Part shown: one piece after another, positions 1 through 9,179 of the stretch
Layout: each line of letters begins with the position of its first letter
How positions within the stretch are numbered: position 1 is the stretch's first letter
DNA from: Chitinophagaceae bacterium
GTDB lineage: Bacteria; Bacteroidota; Bacteroidia; Chitinophagales; Chitinophagaceae
DNA length: 38,682 nt
Direction of reading: 5' to 3'
Assembly (NCBI GenBank): GCA_004322015.1
Contig: SCQT01000011.1
Coordinates: 1 to 38,682, forward strand
Position numbers and translations under genes: made by a program
The notes under the pieces: model-generated
The model's input: only the letters and a program-made list of their open reading frames with translations
Told to the model about the DNA's origin: nothing
Databases searched by the model: none

Positions 1-92
1 GTAAGCCCTGTTGTCTTTCTGAATGGGATACGTCAATTGGCGAAAAGTACTCTCGTATAAAGTTTGGATACTTCGGTTGGCAATAAAGCATC

Positions 93-1118
93 CTATTCCG
101 CCAATCGTTTGCAAATTTTCTTTGCTATTCCTGGTCCTTCATAAATAAATCCGGTATATACCTGCACGAGTGCGGCCCCGGCATCCAGTTTTTCCTTAGC
201 ATCTGCGGCATTGAAAATACCGCCGGAAGCAATAATAGGAACTAGACCATTAGTCTTTTGATACAGATAACGTATTATTTCCGTACTTTTTTTTTGCAAG
301 GGCTTCCCGCTTAACCCGCCTGCTCCCATTGCCTGAACCCGGTCGCTGGGAGTCCGCAGACCTTCTCTGCCGATGGTTGTATTGGTTGCTACTATACCTG
401 ATAGACCGGTTTCCAGGACAATACTAATAATATCGTTTAACTGGCCTTCATTAAGATCGGGGGCTATTTTCAGCAGGATAGGTCTTGGGACAGGCTTTTG
501 CTTATTCAGGTTTTGCAGACGGAGGATTAAACGCTGTAGCGGTTCTTTCTCCTGCAGGCTGCGCAGGCCGGGTGTATTCGGCGAGCTGACGTTGATCACG
601 AAGTAATCCACCACATCATACAACGCATGAAAACATTTTTCATAATCTTCAGCCGCATTTTCATTGGGGGTGATTTTATTTTTCCCTATATTTCCGCCAA
701 TGATAAGTTGTGCATGACTCTTTTTTATCCGTAAGGCTGCTGCTTCTGCTCCTTCATTATTAAATCCCATCCTGTTAATCAATGCCCGGTCTTTTGGGAG
801 TCGAAACAGCCTGGGTTTTTCATTCCCCGGCTGCGGAAGCGGGGTAACCGTTCCGATTTCCATAAAGCCGAAGCCAAGGCACTCCAATGAATCTATCCAT
901 TTGGCATCTTTGTCAAACCCTGCCGCCAGACCTACCGGATTAGGAAAGGTTATACCGAAGACCTCTTTTTTAAGCATGGGATATGCAAAGCAAAAATATT
1001 TTTTTAATATACTTTTCCCGCCGGGTAATGACCGGATAATATTCAATCCTCCCATGGCAATATGGTGTGCCTTTTCAGGAGGAAAAAGAAATAGTATTTT
1101 TTTGATCAGCCAGTACAT
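93..1118 (-). CDS. pyrD: Dihydroorotate dehydrogenase (quinone), class 2
   Basis: This enzyme oxidises dihydroorotate to orotate in pyrimidine synthesis and passes electrons to membrane quinone. The 341-aa length fits class 2. The N-terminal 20 residues (MYWLIKKILFLFPPEKAHHI) form the amphipathic membrane and quinone tunnel segment typical of class 2. The FMN barrel follows with NRMGFNNEGA, the NVSSPNTPGLR loop carrying the class 2 catalytic Ser, and the C-terminal ASGGIF and GAALVQVYTGF phosphate-binding motifs. The ATG lies only 7 nt after a TATCTTTG promoter element on the minus strand, so the transcript should have almost no leader. It is divergent from the peptidase gene. Assignment is secure from the motifs. 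Confidence 0.96.
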   Translation of the reverse strand: MYWLIKKILFLFPPEKAHHIAMGGLNIIRSLPGGKSILKKYFCFAYPMLKKEVFGITFPNPVGLAAGFDKDAKWIDSLECLGFGFMEIGTVTPLPQPGNEKPRLFRLPKDRALINRMGFNNEGAEAAALRIKKSHAQLIIGGNIGKNKITPNENAAEDYEKCFHALYDVVDYFVINVSSPNTPGLRSLQEKEPLQRLILRLQNLNKQKPVPRPILLKIAPDLNEGQLNDIISIVLETGLSGIVATNTTIGREGLRTPSDRVQAMGAGGLSGKPLQKKSTEIIRYLYQKTNGLVPIIASGGIFNAADAKEKLDAGAALVQVYTGFIYEGPGIAKKICKRLAE

Positions 1119-1125
1119 AGGCCGG

Positions 1126-1133
1126 CAAAGATA
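1126..1133 (-). promoter_or_regulatory. Bacteroidota -7 element of pyrD
   Basis: On the minus strand the sequence reads TATCTTTG, a perfect TAnnTTTG element, ending 7 nt before the pyrD ATG. With normal spacing, transcription would start at or within a few bases of the start codon. No clear -33 TTTG is seen at 19 nt. It sits 10 nt from the oppositely directed element of the peptidase gene. Confidence 0.6.
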
Positions 1134-1143
1134 AAAATTTCAA

Positions 1144-1151
1144 TAGCTTTG
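1144..1151 (+). promoter_or_regulatory. Bacteroidota -7 element of the M3 peptidase gene
   Basis: TAGCTTTG matches TAnnTTTG and lies 23 nt upstream of the ATG at 1175, giving a leader of roughly 15-20 nt. It shares the 56-bp divergent spacer with the pyrD promoter, so the two RNA polymerase footprints must overlap. Confidence 0.55.
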
Positions 1152-1174
1152 CAGCCGGAAAAAGATAATCAATC

Positions 1175-2896
1175 ATGCAAGCAAACGCAAATATTAAAAA
1201 ATTGCCGAGACATTTTTTACCTGAAGGTTTTAAAGTAAGTACCTGGGAGGCATTAAAGCCCTATTTCGATCATTTGCGGGAAAGAGAGATCCGTTCTGTG
1301 AAAGATTTAGAACAATGGCTTAAAGATATGAGTGAGCTGGAAGCAGTGATCAGTGAAGATGCAAGCTGGCGCCAGATCCGTATGACCTGTGATACAACGA
1401 ATGAAGAATACCGGAACGCTTTTACTTATTTCTGTATGGAAATACAACCTCAATTGCAACCGTATGCTTTTGATCTGAACAAAAAATTATTGGACTGCTC
1501 TTTCACTAAAGAGTTAGACCAGAAAAAATATTTCACCTATTTAAGAAGCGTTAAAAAATCGGTGGAGCTGTACAGGGAGAAAAATGTACCTATTATGGCC
1601 GAACTGAGCGTGATGCAACAGCAATATGGCCAGATCACGGGCGCTATGACTATTGAGGTAAATGGGAAAGAATATACTTTACAACAGGCCTCTAAATTCC
1701 TGGAAAATCCTGACAGAAATCTCAGGGAAGAAGTCTTTACGAAAACAGCAGCCCGGAGGATGCAGGACAGGGATGTATTGGATGACCTGTATACTACTTT
1801 AGTTCAGAAAAGAAATGAAATGGCCCTGAATGCAGGGTTTGAAAATTATCGCGATTACAAATTCGAAGAATTGGGCCGGTTTGATTATACCAAAGAAGAT
1901 TGTTTCGCCTTTCATGATGCGGTAAAAGAATATATTGTCCCATTGTCAACTAAAATTTTGATCAGTAAGCGGCAAAAGCTTCATTTGGAGACCATGAAAC
2001 CATGGGATACGGAAGCAGAGCCAGAGGGAATAAAACCGCTGGAACCTTTCCGCACGGGCGATGAATTGATCGCAAAGTCGGAAGATTGTTTTGCGAGCCT
2101 TCGTCCTTTCTTTGGAGATTGTTTCCGCACTATGCAAAAGATGGGCCGACTGGATCTGGAAAGCCGGAAAGGAAAAGCGCCCGGAGGATATAATGCACCC
2201 TTGGCTGAAACAGGCATTCCCTTTATATTTATGAATGCCGCCGGACAAATGAGGGATGTAACCACTATTGTTCATGAGGGGGGGCATGCTATTCAGGCGT
2301 TCCTGACCCATGGGCTGGAATTGAGCGCTTTTAAAGAATATCCGATGGAAATAGCTGAAGTGGCCAGCATGAGCATGGAACTGTTCACGATGGATTATTG
2401 GAAAATCTTCTTTGAAAATCCGGATGATTTACGCCGTGCTAAATTGCAGCAATTGGAACGTGTCATCAGCATTTTCCCATGGATAGCCATAGTGGATAAA
2501 TTCCAGCATTGGGTATATGAGCATCCCCGGCATACAAAAGAGGAAAGGACGGCTGCATGGCAAAAAATCCAGGATGAGTTTTCGACTAAAGTAGTTGACT
2601 GGACCGGTTTTGAAGATTATCGTTCCTGCAGCTGGCAAAGGCAGCTGCATTTATTTGAAGTCCCTTTTTACTATATAGAATATGGCATTGCTCAGTTGGG
2701 CGCCATTGCCATGTGGAAACAATTCAGGGAAGATAAAGAAAAAGCGCTTGACAATTATATGAAAGCTTTAAGCCTTGGCTACACGGTTCAGCTGAAAGAG
2801 TTATATGCTGCAGCAGGGATCCGTTTTGATTTTTCCCCAGATTATATTAAGACCTTAGTTGATTTTGTTCAGGAAGAAATAGATTCGTTAAATTAA
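1175..2896 (+). CDS. M3 family oligoendopeptidase
   Basis: This is a 573-aa cytoplasmic zinc metallopeptidase of family M3 (PepF/thimet type) that would cut short peptides. The zinc motif HEGGH is at residues 367-371, followed about 25 residues later by EIAEVASMSME, which supplies the third zinc ligand. The N-terminal half is the helical domain of the family. The C-terminal part has the substrate-lining PFYYIEYGIAQLGA segment, with the Tyr residues expected in M3 enzymes. There is no signal peptide. It stands alone behind its own promoter. Family assignment is firm; the exact peptide substrate is not visible. Confidence 0.94.
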   Translation: MQANANIKKLPRHFLPEGFKVSTWEALKPYFDHLREREIRSVKDLEQWLKDMSELEAVISEDASWRQIRMTCDTTNEEYRNAFTYFCMEIQPQLQPYAFDLNKKLLDCSFTKELDQKKYFTYLRSVKKSVELYREKNVPIMAELSVMQQQYGQITGAMTIEVNGKEYTLQQASKFLENPDRNLREEVFTKTAARRMQDRDVLDDLYTTLVQKRNEMALNAGFENYRDYKFEELGRFDYTKEDCFAFHDAVKEYIVPLSTKILISKRQKLHLETMKPWDTEAEPEGIKPLEPFRTGDELIAKSEDCFASLRPFFGDCFRTMQKMGRLDLESRKGKAPGGYNAPLAETGIPFIFMNAAGQMRDVTTIVHEGGHAIQAFLTHGLELSAFKEYPMEIAEVASMSMELFTMDYWKIFFENPDDLRRAKLQQLERVISIFPWIAIVDKFQHWVYEHPRHTKEERTAAWQKIQDEFSTKVVDWTGFEDYRSCSWQRQLHLFEVPFYYIEYGIAQLGAIAMWKQFREDKEKALDNYMKALSLGYTVQLKELYAAAGIRFDFSPDYIKTLVDFVQEEIDSLN

Positions 2897-3083
2897 TGCT
2901 CTTTTTAATAAACTTACAACATTCGGCTTTCTTTACCGTTATTATATCCGGTGAGTGGTTTAAGAAGCTTCATGTGTCGTTAATTATTCTTTTATTTACA
3001 GTTATCCCGGAAGATCCATATGTGCTTTCTTTGCGTTTGAAAAGGAACATTTGTGCTTCTCCCGACAAGTTTTTTGTTCAATC

Positions 3084-4187
3084 ATGAGCGACGTAAAGTT
3101 CAACAATAAAGTAAAGCCTTTCAAAGTAGCATTAGATGCAAAAATCCATGCTTATTTTCAGACCCAGCATATCAGTCAGAAAGGAAACTGGCATTTATTT
3201 GCCAAGACGGCTGTTTTAGTGCCTTTGGGAGTAATCATTTATCTCACTCTCATTCTTTTCCATCCTGTGATTTGGTTGGCGGTTTTATTATGTGCCGCAT
3301 TGGGTTTGGTCTTATCTTTTATTGGCTTTAACGTAATGCATGACGGTGCTCACGGTGCCTATTCCAACAACAAAACCATCAATGAGATTATGGGGCTGAC
3401 GATGAATGTAATGGGCGGAAGCGATTATATGTGGAAGGTAAAGCATAATATTGTACACCACACCTATACCAATATTGCGGGAGAAGATGAAGATATTGAT
3501 CAGGTACCCATTCTTCGTCTGAGTCCTGAGCAAAAGTGGCGTTGGTATCATCATTATCAATACATTTATGCACCTGTGATCTATCTATTTTCTTCACTTT
3601 CTTGGGTACTTTTCAATGATTATCAGAAATATTTTACCCGTAAGATTGAGCACACTAAAATACCCCCCATGAAATTGAAGGATAAATTTATTTTCTGGGT
3701 GAGTAAAGTAATGAATATAGGTGTTTTTCTGGTGATCCCATCATTTGTATATGGATTTGTACCAGCGCTTATTGGTTTGTTGATCATGCATGGCGTATTT
3801 GGCCTGACACTCTCTCTCGTATTTCAAATGGCTCATTGTGTAGAAGATACCCGATTCCCTGTGCCCGATCCTTCTTCTAACAAAATTGAAGAGGAATGGG
3901 CCGTTCATCAGGTTGCGACCACCGCTAATTTTGCCATGAGAAGCCGCCTTGCCTCCTGGCTGTTAGGCGGGCTAAATTTTCAAATAGAACATCATTTATT
4001 CCCTAGAGTATCACATGTTCACTACCGGGCAATAAGCCCCTTGGTAAAAGAAACCTGCCGTGAATTTAATTTACCCTATGTAGCCTATCCCACTTTTGCG
4101 AAGGCAGTCGCCTCTCATCTACTGCATTTAAGAAATATGGGAGAAAAGCAGGCAACAAGACGACGCTTAGAAGATATTAGCAAATGA
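3084..4187 (+). CDS. Membrane fatty acid desaturase (acyl-CoA/acyl-lipid type)
   Basis: This 367-aa integral membrane di-iron desaturase introduces double bonds into acyl chains. The three histidine boxes are HDGAH (86-90), HNIVHH (121-126) and QIEHH (300-304). The Gln in the third box is typical of the front-end (delta-5/delta-6, linoleoyl-CoA desaturase-like) group. Hydrophobic pairs lie at about 48-82 and 205-255. There is no N-terminal cytochrome b5 domain. I chose the ATG at 3084 (MSDVKFNNK) over an upstream in-frame ATG at 3051 because family members begin near this point. The 3' end overlaps murF tail-to-tail by 11 nt. Regioselectivity cannot be read from sequence. Confidence 0.93.
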   Translation: MSDVKFNNKVKPFKVALDAKIHAYFQTQHISQKGNWHLFAKTAVLVPLGVIIYLTLILFHPVIWLAVLLCAALGLVLSFIGFNVMHDGAHGAYSNNKTINEIMGLTMNVMGGSDYMWKVKHNIVHHTYTNIAGEDEDIDQVPILRLSPEQKWRWYHHYQYIYAPVIYLFSSLSWVLFNDYQKYFTRKIEHTKIPPMKLKDKFIFWVSKVMNIGVFLVIPSFVYGFVPALIGLLIMHGVFGLTLSLVFQMAHCVEDTRFPVPDPSSNKIEEEWAVHQVATTANFAMRSRLASWLLGGLNFQIEHHLFPRVSHVHYRAISPLVKETCREFNLPYVAYPTFAKAVASHLLHLRNMGEKQATRRRLEDISK

Positions 4188-5460
4188 CTTTCTCCATTTG
4201 CATCAAACGGGAACCCTTTATTAGAATGGCGGCATGATGATAGTGCTGCTGCGTTAACCAGTCTCGCACAGGTTCAGCATTCGGGAAATACAAATAAGGG
4301 TGATTGATTTTTGAAAAATCTCCACCAGTAAGGATGACTTTTTCCCACGGATACTGGCTTATCAGGTCAATCACCTTTTGATGCTCCTCTACGCTTTCTT
4401 TTCCCAGTTCCATCATGGCGCCTAACATCAGTATTTTTTTATCTGAGTCTTCAAAGGTGGAATTGGCAAAATTCTCAATAGCAGCCTTCATGCTGGATGG
4501 ATTGGCATTGTATGCATCTAAAACAAAATAGTTATCTCCTTTTTTTATCAACTGAGAACGGGCATTACCGGGAGCATAAGATTGAATAGCATTGACGATA
4601 TCTTTTTTATCCACCTTATAATATTTTCCCACGGCGACAGCGGCAAGCACATTATACACATTATAGCCGCCGATCAATTGTGTATCAATTGTTCCTGCAT
4701 AATTTGTCTGTACCTGTAAAAATGGATCATGACGGACTATGGAACCTTGTATGGACCCTTTATTCTTTGTACCGTACCAGATCACTTCCTTTATATCATG
4801 CGTCATCTCGAGGAAATAATCAAAATCGTTGCAGGCAAAAGCAGTTCCTTTACGTGCTCTCAGGTGATCAAACAATTCGCCTTTACCTTTTTTAACGCCT
4901 TCTATGCCGCCAAATCCCTCCAAATGGGCTTTTCCCACGTTGGTTATGATGCCATGTGTGGGATCGGCTATCTTACAATATCCTTCTATTTCATGCTGAT
5001 GATTGGCACCCATTTCGATAACCGCCATTTCTATATCTCTTTTAATTTTTAAAATAGTCAGCGGAATACCGATATGGTTATTGAGATTTCCCTCGGTAGC
5101 ATATGTGCTGTATTTCCCGGACAATACAGACTTAATTAATTCCTTAGTTGTAGTCTTCCCGTTGGAGCCTGTGATGGCCAAAAAAGGAATTTGCAGTTGG
5201 TCACGATGATAACGTGCCAATTGCTGCAAAGCAACAAGGGCATCCTCTGCCAGGATCATCCGATCGGTCGTTTTATATTTTTCTTCATCTACCACAGCAT
5301 AAGCCGCTCCTTCATTCAGCGCTTTTTCTGCAAAAACGTTTCCATTGAAATTCGGACCTTTTAGGGCAAAAAACAAGTCGCCTTTATGCAGCTTCCGGGT
5401 ATCTGTCTGCACAGATGGATGATCAAGATAAATTTTATAGAGGAAAGTAATGTCTGGCAT
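4177..5460 (-). CDS. murF: UDP-N-acetylmuramoyl-tripeptide--D-alanyl-D-alanine ligase
   Basis: MurF adds D-Ala-D-Ala to the UDP-MurNAc tripeptide, the last cytoplasmic step of the peptidoglycan stem peptide. The 427-aa protein shows the Mur ligase ATP loop ITGSNGKTTTKELI near residue 100, the GIITNVGKAHLEGFGG segment containing the family His, and the C-terminal domain segment LDAYNANPSSMKAAI, which is specific for MurF rather than MurC, D or E. It lies 81 nt downstream of gldJ on the same strand but is separated from it by a strong intrinsic terminator, so it probably has its own promoter or depends on read-through. It converges with the desaturase gene. Confidence 0.96.
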   Translation of the reverse strand: MPDITFLYKIYLDHPSVQTDTRKLHKGDLFFALKGPNFNGNVFAEKALNEGAAYAVVDEEKYKTTDRMILAEDALVALQQLARYHRDQLQIPFLAITGSNGKTTTKELIKSVLSGKYSTYATEGNLNNHIGIPLTILKIKRDIEMAVIEMGANHQHEIEGYCKIADPTHGIITNVGKAHLEGFGGIEGVKKGKGELFDHLRARKGTAFACNDFDYFLEMTHDIKEVIWYGTKNKGSIQGSIVRHDPFLQVQTNYAGTIDTQLIGGYNVYNVLAAVAVGKYYKVDKKDIVNAIQSYAPGNARSQLIKKGDNYFVLDAYNANPSSMKAAIENFANSTFEDSDKKILMLGAMMELGKESVEEHQKVIDLISQYPWEKVILTGGDFSKINHPYLYFPNAEPVRDWLTQQHYHHAAILIKGSRLMQMEKVIC

Positions 5461-5492
5461 CTTTTTGAAATAAATCAGGATAAAAATAAAAA

Positions 5493-5518
5493 ATCCCGGT
5501 GAAAGCAGTCACCGGGAT
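5493..5518 (-). terminator. Intrinsic terminator of gldJ
   Basis: A perfect 10-bp stem (5493-5502 with 5509-5518, ATCCCGGTGA/TCACCGGGAT) encloses a 6-nt loop. On the minus strand it is followed by a T-rich run (TTTTTTATTTTTAT). This is a textbook terminator reading out of gldJ, placed about 30 nt before the murF start. Confidence 0.88.
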
Positions 5519-5541
5519 AAGAGAATTTTCTGCATAAGCTT

Positions 5542-7080
5542 TTATCTTTTTGCTCTGGGGGTGCGGAAGAAATTTCCTGTCTTGAAACCATTTCCCTGCT
5601 GGCTGCCCACTCTGTCCATGGCGCAGCGAAAACCGACGGTATTGGCATCCATATCCTGTTGCATATATCTGCGGGTGCCGGGCGACAGCCAATAAGGCAT
5701 GTCTTCCCATGAGCCGCCTTTTATGACCCTGCTTTTGTCGTTGATCAGGGTGGTCTCCCCAAAAGCATAAGTGGTATTGGATAATGAATCGCCGTCCATA
5801 TAATTACGCAGATCAGGATACATATAATTCCAATGTTTTGCCGCAATAGAGTCGGGCTCAGGAATTGTTTTCAGATGTCCTAAACTGTCTAATTCAGGCT
5901 CGCCGTTACTATCCCGGTAAACGTCTTTATACACATTACCACGGAAAGGATTGAAATCGCTTACTTCCAGGGGGGAGAGAGGACGATATACATCTTCGAC
6001 CCATTCGCTGACATTACCCGCCATATTATATATGCCAAAGGCATTAGGCCAGAAAGATTTAACGGGGCCCGGTATAGAAGCCCGGTCATTTAATCCGCCG
6101 GCCACTCCCATATTATCACCGGATCCGATTTTAAAATTGGCTAAAAATTCTCCCTGCCAGGCGCCCCTGCGCGGGTCACGTAAGCCATTGGGATTAATTG
6201 CCCATGGATATACCTGGCGATTCATGATCATATCCTCTCCCATCTTCCCTTCTTTACGTGAGGGGGCCGGGTTTTGCCCGATATATGCCAATGCTGCAAA
6301 TTCCCACTCTGCTTCTGTCGGTAACCTGTAATTTGGTAAGAGGACTCCGTCAGAGAAGTTAACCCGTCTGGGAGACCCATCGGGGTTTTTATAGGGGTCA
6401 CTTCTTGAACGCACTTCTTTACCGGGGGTTCCGTTATACAAGCCATACAAGTAGGCTTTCGTATCATAGTTATTTTGCCCTTCCTGATTATTGATGTCTG
6501 TTTGAGAAAGAATGCCGGCCTTGATGAGAAGCATTTCATTGACACGGTCTGACCTCCATTTGCAATAATTATTGGCCTGTTCCCAGGTAACCCCTACCAC
6601 AGGAAAGTCATTATATGCAGGGAAGCGGAAATAATACTCTACCAGCGGTTCATTATAAGCCAATTGACTTCTCCAGCATAAGGTATCTGGTAAAGCCTTC
6701 TGATAGACTTCAGGGATTGAATTCCCAAACACCCGGCTCAGCCAGTAAGTGTATTCACGATAATCTACATTAGAGACCTCTGTTTCGTCAATATAAAAAG
6801 AGGATACCGTCACCCGGTGAGGAATATTATTCCAGGATCCCATCACATCCTGCTGGGTGGAACCCATGACAAAAGTACCGCCCTGTACGAAAACCAGTCC
6901 CGGACCTGTTTTTTCTTCCACATCTTTCGGTACGTAAAATCCGCCCCATTTCGGGTCGTTATAGTTCCAGCCGGTAGCGGAGGATTTCTGATATTTTTTA
7001 TGGAAAAGCCCGCAGGATGAAGTTCCTGCAATTAACGCCACGGCCACAGCGCCAGTTACGACATCACGTAGTTTTACCAT
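5542..7080 (-). CDS. gldJ: Gliding motility / type IX secretion lipoprotein GldJ
   Basis: GldJ is an outer-membrane lipoprotein needed for gliding and for the type IX secretion system. The 512-aa protein has a lipoprotein signal (Cys23 after an Ala/Val-rich core, TSSC) and a formylglycine-generating-enzyme-like (sulfatase-modifying factor) domain from about residue 60 to the end, with GGTFVMGS, FYIDETEVSNVDYREY, RLPTEAEWEFAA, GNVSEWVEDV and VIKGGSWEDMPYW. The C-terminal GFRCAMDRVGS tail and the GWNYNDPKWGGF start are characteristic of GldJ. The paralogue GldK shares the fold and is the main alternative, but divergence from porV favours GldJ. The gene is headed by a good minus-strand promoter and closed by an intrinsic terminator. 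Confidence 0.87.
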   Translation of the reverse strand: MVKLRDVVTGAVAVALIAGTSSCGLFHKKYQKSSATGWNYNDPKWGGFYVPKDVEEKTGPGLVFVQGGTFVMGSTQQDVMGSWNNIPHRVTVSSFYIDETEVSNVDYREYTYWLSRVFGNSIPEVYQKALPDTLCWRSQLAYNEPLVEYYFRFPAYNDFPVVGVTWEQANNYCKWRSDRVNEMLLIKAGILSQTDINNQEGQNNYDTKAYLYGLYNGTPGKEVRSRSDPYKNPDGSPRRVNFSDGVLLPNYRLPTEAEWEFAALAYIGQNPAPSRKEGKMGEDMIMNRQVYPWAINPNGLRDPRRGAWQGEFLANFKIGSGDNMGVAGGLNDRASIPGPVKSFWPNAFGIYNMAGNVSEWVEDVYRPLSPLEVSDFNPFRGNVYKDVYRDSNGEPELDSLGHLKTIPEPDSIAAKHWNYMYPDLRNYMDGDSLSNTTYAFGETTLINDKSRVIKGGSWEDMPYWLSPGTRRYMQQDMDANTVGFRCAMDRVGSQQGNGFKTGNFFRTPRAKR

Positions 7081-7425
7081 GAGATACGGCTTTTTTAATT
7101 TTATTAACGCAAATGTAATTTTTTTATTTTATACCAAAGAATTAAAATGGAATGGTAAAAGTATTTTGGCTGAGACTAACACGGTATTGAAATATTGCTT
7201 TTATGGGGAAAAAACTGCCTTTGACCGAAAATTTTTCGCATACCGGATTTTTTTATTTTTTTTGCAGTCAAAATTACCTGCAAACTTTGCCATCAGGGGT
7301 ACATTGGCTTTTCTTTGATTTGTCAGGACATGTGTCAACAATAAAAGATAGCGACCTGTCGTTTTTTGGAGATTATTAAACAAACCATTATTTATAAAAT
7401 ACAATTGAGTCGAAATACCTCACTG
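7081..7425. other. Divergent regulatory region between gldJ and porV
   Basis: This 345-bp AT-rich spacer holds no convincing gene. It contains the gldJ promoter (minus strand, 7110-7138). On the plus strand TTTG at 7261-7264 is followed after 17 nt by AAACTTTG at 7282-7289, a one-mismatch -7 element that could drive porV with a leader of about 130 nt. Short open frames inside are of low-complexity composition and not believable. Confidence 0.5.
7110..7138 (-). promoter_or_regulatory. Promoter of gldJ
   Basis: On the minus strand TTTG (7138-7135) is followed after 17 nt by TACATTTG (7117-7110), a perfect TAnnTTTG element. The gldJ ATG is 29 nt further on. Confidence 0.65.
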
Positions 7426-8616
7426 ATGCATAAAGTCCTCCCATATTCGGTTCTCTTATTGGTTACATTAGGTTTCTATGATACAGTTTACGGACAAGGG
7501 GGAGGAATAGGTTCCGGAGGAACAGACGGCAGGGTAAATGTGATCAATACAGCAGTACCTTTTCTAAGGATTTCACCGGATGCGCGCAGCGGCGCTATGG
7601 GAGATGCGGGTATCGCTTTATCCCCGGACCCGAATGCAGTTTACTGGGATCTCGCCAAACTTCCTTTTGCACAAACAGACGGGGGCGCTTCCCTGACTTA
7701 TACTCCCTGGCTTACGGATATAGTCAATGACGTATTTCTCACTTATCTGAGTGGTTATAAACAATTAGATGAAAACCAGGCTATCGGGGCTTCATTGCGG
7801 TATATTGATTATGGTAACATACAATTCACCGACATGTACGGGGTGGATCAGGGCACTTTTCATCCGAGAGAATTTTCCTTTGACGGAGGTTATGCCCGTA
7901 AACTATCCGATAATTTTTCCATGGGGATCGCTTTGCGGTACATATATTCCAACTTAGCTGCAGGAACTAATATCGGCGGGGTCACTTTTAAACCGGGCCA
8001 GGCAGTCGCAGGAGATGTTACGGCATTTTATACCAATAGTATTGATTACAATAATGGGCAATCGGGCGCCTGGAATTTCGGCCTGGCAATCACGAATGTG
8101 GGAACTAAAATTTCTTATTCCAATTCTGCACAATTCAAAAATTTTATTCCGACCAATTTGGGGTTGGGAGGGTCTTATACCCAGCAATTCGACGAGTATA
8201 ATAAACTGACTTTTGATCTGGATGTCAACAAATTGCTGGTGCCAACGCCCGACACAGGCATGGTAGATGCCAATGGTAATCCTGCGTATCTGGATCAAAG
8301 CGTGGTCAGCGGGATATTTCATTCATTTACCGATGCACCCGGCGGATTCAAAGAAGAGATGCAGGAAATTAATTTTGCATTAGGGATGGAATATTGGTAT
8401 AATGACTTATTTGCCATCAGGGCCGGGTATTTTAATGAAAATAAATATAAGGGCGACCGTAAGTTTTTTACGCTCGGATTAGGATTAAAATATAATGTAT
8501 TCGGACTCAATTTTTCTTACCTGATACCTTCCGGCAGCGGTGTTCAGCGTAACCCGCTTTCTAATACACTCAGATTCTCACTTATTGTGAACTTTGGCAA
8601 ATCAAACCAGGATTAA
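7426..8616 (+). CDS. porV: Type IX secretion outer-membrane protein PorV (LptO)
   Basis: PorV is the FadL-like outer-membrane barrel that shuttles T9SS cargo from the translocon to the attachment or sortase complex. I start at the ATG at 7426 because MHKVLPYSVLLLV...YGQ is a clean signal peptide; an earlier in-frame ATG at 7366 would only add a poor extension. The mature protein begins with a Gly-rich stretch and the PorV hallmark TAVPFLRISPDARSGAMGDA, followed by PNAVYWDLAKLPF. The rest is alternating beta strands ending in FSLIVNFGKSNQD. About 396 aa is the usual size. It is followed after 3 nt by ispF, so the two are co-transcribed. porU, which in Flavobacterium lies beside porV, is absent here. 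Confidence 0.93.
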   Translation: MHKVLPYSVLLLVTLGFYDTVYGQGGGIGSGGTDGRVNVINTAVPFLRISPDARSGAMGDAGIALSPDPNAVYWDLAKLPFAQTDGGASLTYTPWLTDIVNDVFLTYLSGYKQLDENQAIGASLRYIDYGNIQFTDMYGVDQGTFHPREFSFDGGYARKLSDNFSMGIALRYIYSNLAAGTNIGGVTFKPGQAVAGDVTAFYTNSIDYNNGQSGAWNFGLAITNVGTKISYSNSAQFKNFIPTNLGLGGSYTQQFDEYNKLTFDLDVNKLLVPTPDTGMVDANGNPAYLDQSVVSGIFHSFTDAPGGFKEEMQEINFALGMEYWYNDLFAIRAGYFNENKYKGDRKFFTLGLGLKYNVFGLNFSYLIPSGSGVQRNPLSNTLRFSLIVNFGKSNQD

Positions 8617-8619
8617 CAA

Positions 8620-9114
8620 TTGAATACAACATCTTCCATCAGAACTGGTCTCGGGATTGATTTTCATCAATTGCAGGAAGGGAAAACCCTGATGTTAGGT
8701 GGGGTTCAGATCCCTCATCATAAAGGGGCCGTGGGCCACAGCGATGCTGACGTGCTGCTGCACGCAATATGTGATGCTTTGCTCGGAGCAGCGGGTTTAG
8801 AAGACATCGGCACACATTTTCCCGATACCGATCCTGCGTATAAAGGGATTGACAGTAAACTGCTTTTAGAAAAGACTTTCCTGCTGATAAAAGAAAAAGC
8901 GTATCACATTATTAATATTGACTCTACGGTATGCCTGCAATTACCCAAAATAAAGCGTTTTATTCCTCAGATGAAATCCTGCATCGCTTCTGTTCTGCAG
9001 ATGGAAAAAGACGCCATCGGCATTAAGGCTACTACCACCGAACAAATGGGATTTGTAGGCAGGGAAGAAGGCGTGATGGCTTATGCGACTGTATTACTGG
9101 AAAAAACAATATAA
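8620..9114 (+). CDS. ispF: 2-C-methyl-D-erythritol 2,4-cyclodiphosphate synthase
   Basis: IspF closes the cyclodiphosphate ring in the non-mevalonate isoprenoid pathway. The 164-aa protein shows the zinc site DFH (GIDFHQL) with the later His in GHSDADVLLHA, the flexible DIGTHFPDTDP loop, and the C-terminal GIKATTTEQMGFVGREEG segment. The start is a TTG at 8620, 3 nt after the porV stop; the next in-frame ATG would remove the active site, so TTG is needed. Coupling to porV is likely simple operon placement rather than functional. The family call is secure. Confidence 0.95.
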   Translation: MNTTSSIRTGLGIDFHQLQEGKTLMLGGVQIPHHKGAVGHSDADVLLHAICDALLGAAGLEDIGTHFPDTDPAYKGIDSKLLLEKTFLLIKEKAYHIINIDSTVCLQLPKIKRFIPQMKSCIASVLQMEKDAIGIKATTTEQMGFVGREEGVMAYATVLLEKTI

Positions 9115-9179
9115 TAAACACACGCCGGTTGAATAAATTCTCTTCGGGATACTCTTTACACTGATTTTCTCACCTTCGG

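Noticed and set aside
1-92. Short open frames at the left edge on both strands, including one starting at 91 (-) right after pyrD and others on + that end at 60 and 86.
   Set aside because: Several frames are open over so few codons that none can be preferred, and no motif is visible.
2896-3087. Open frame between the peptidase and desaturase genes.
   Set aside because: Composition is hydrophobic and random-looking, it has no recognisable motif, and it overlaps the desaturase start.
4680-5209. Plus-strand open frames opposite murF, and similar frames opposite ftsH, asd and gldJ.
   Set aside because: They are antisense shadows of strongly coding genes, with atypical composition and no motifs.
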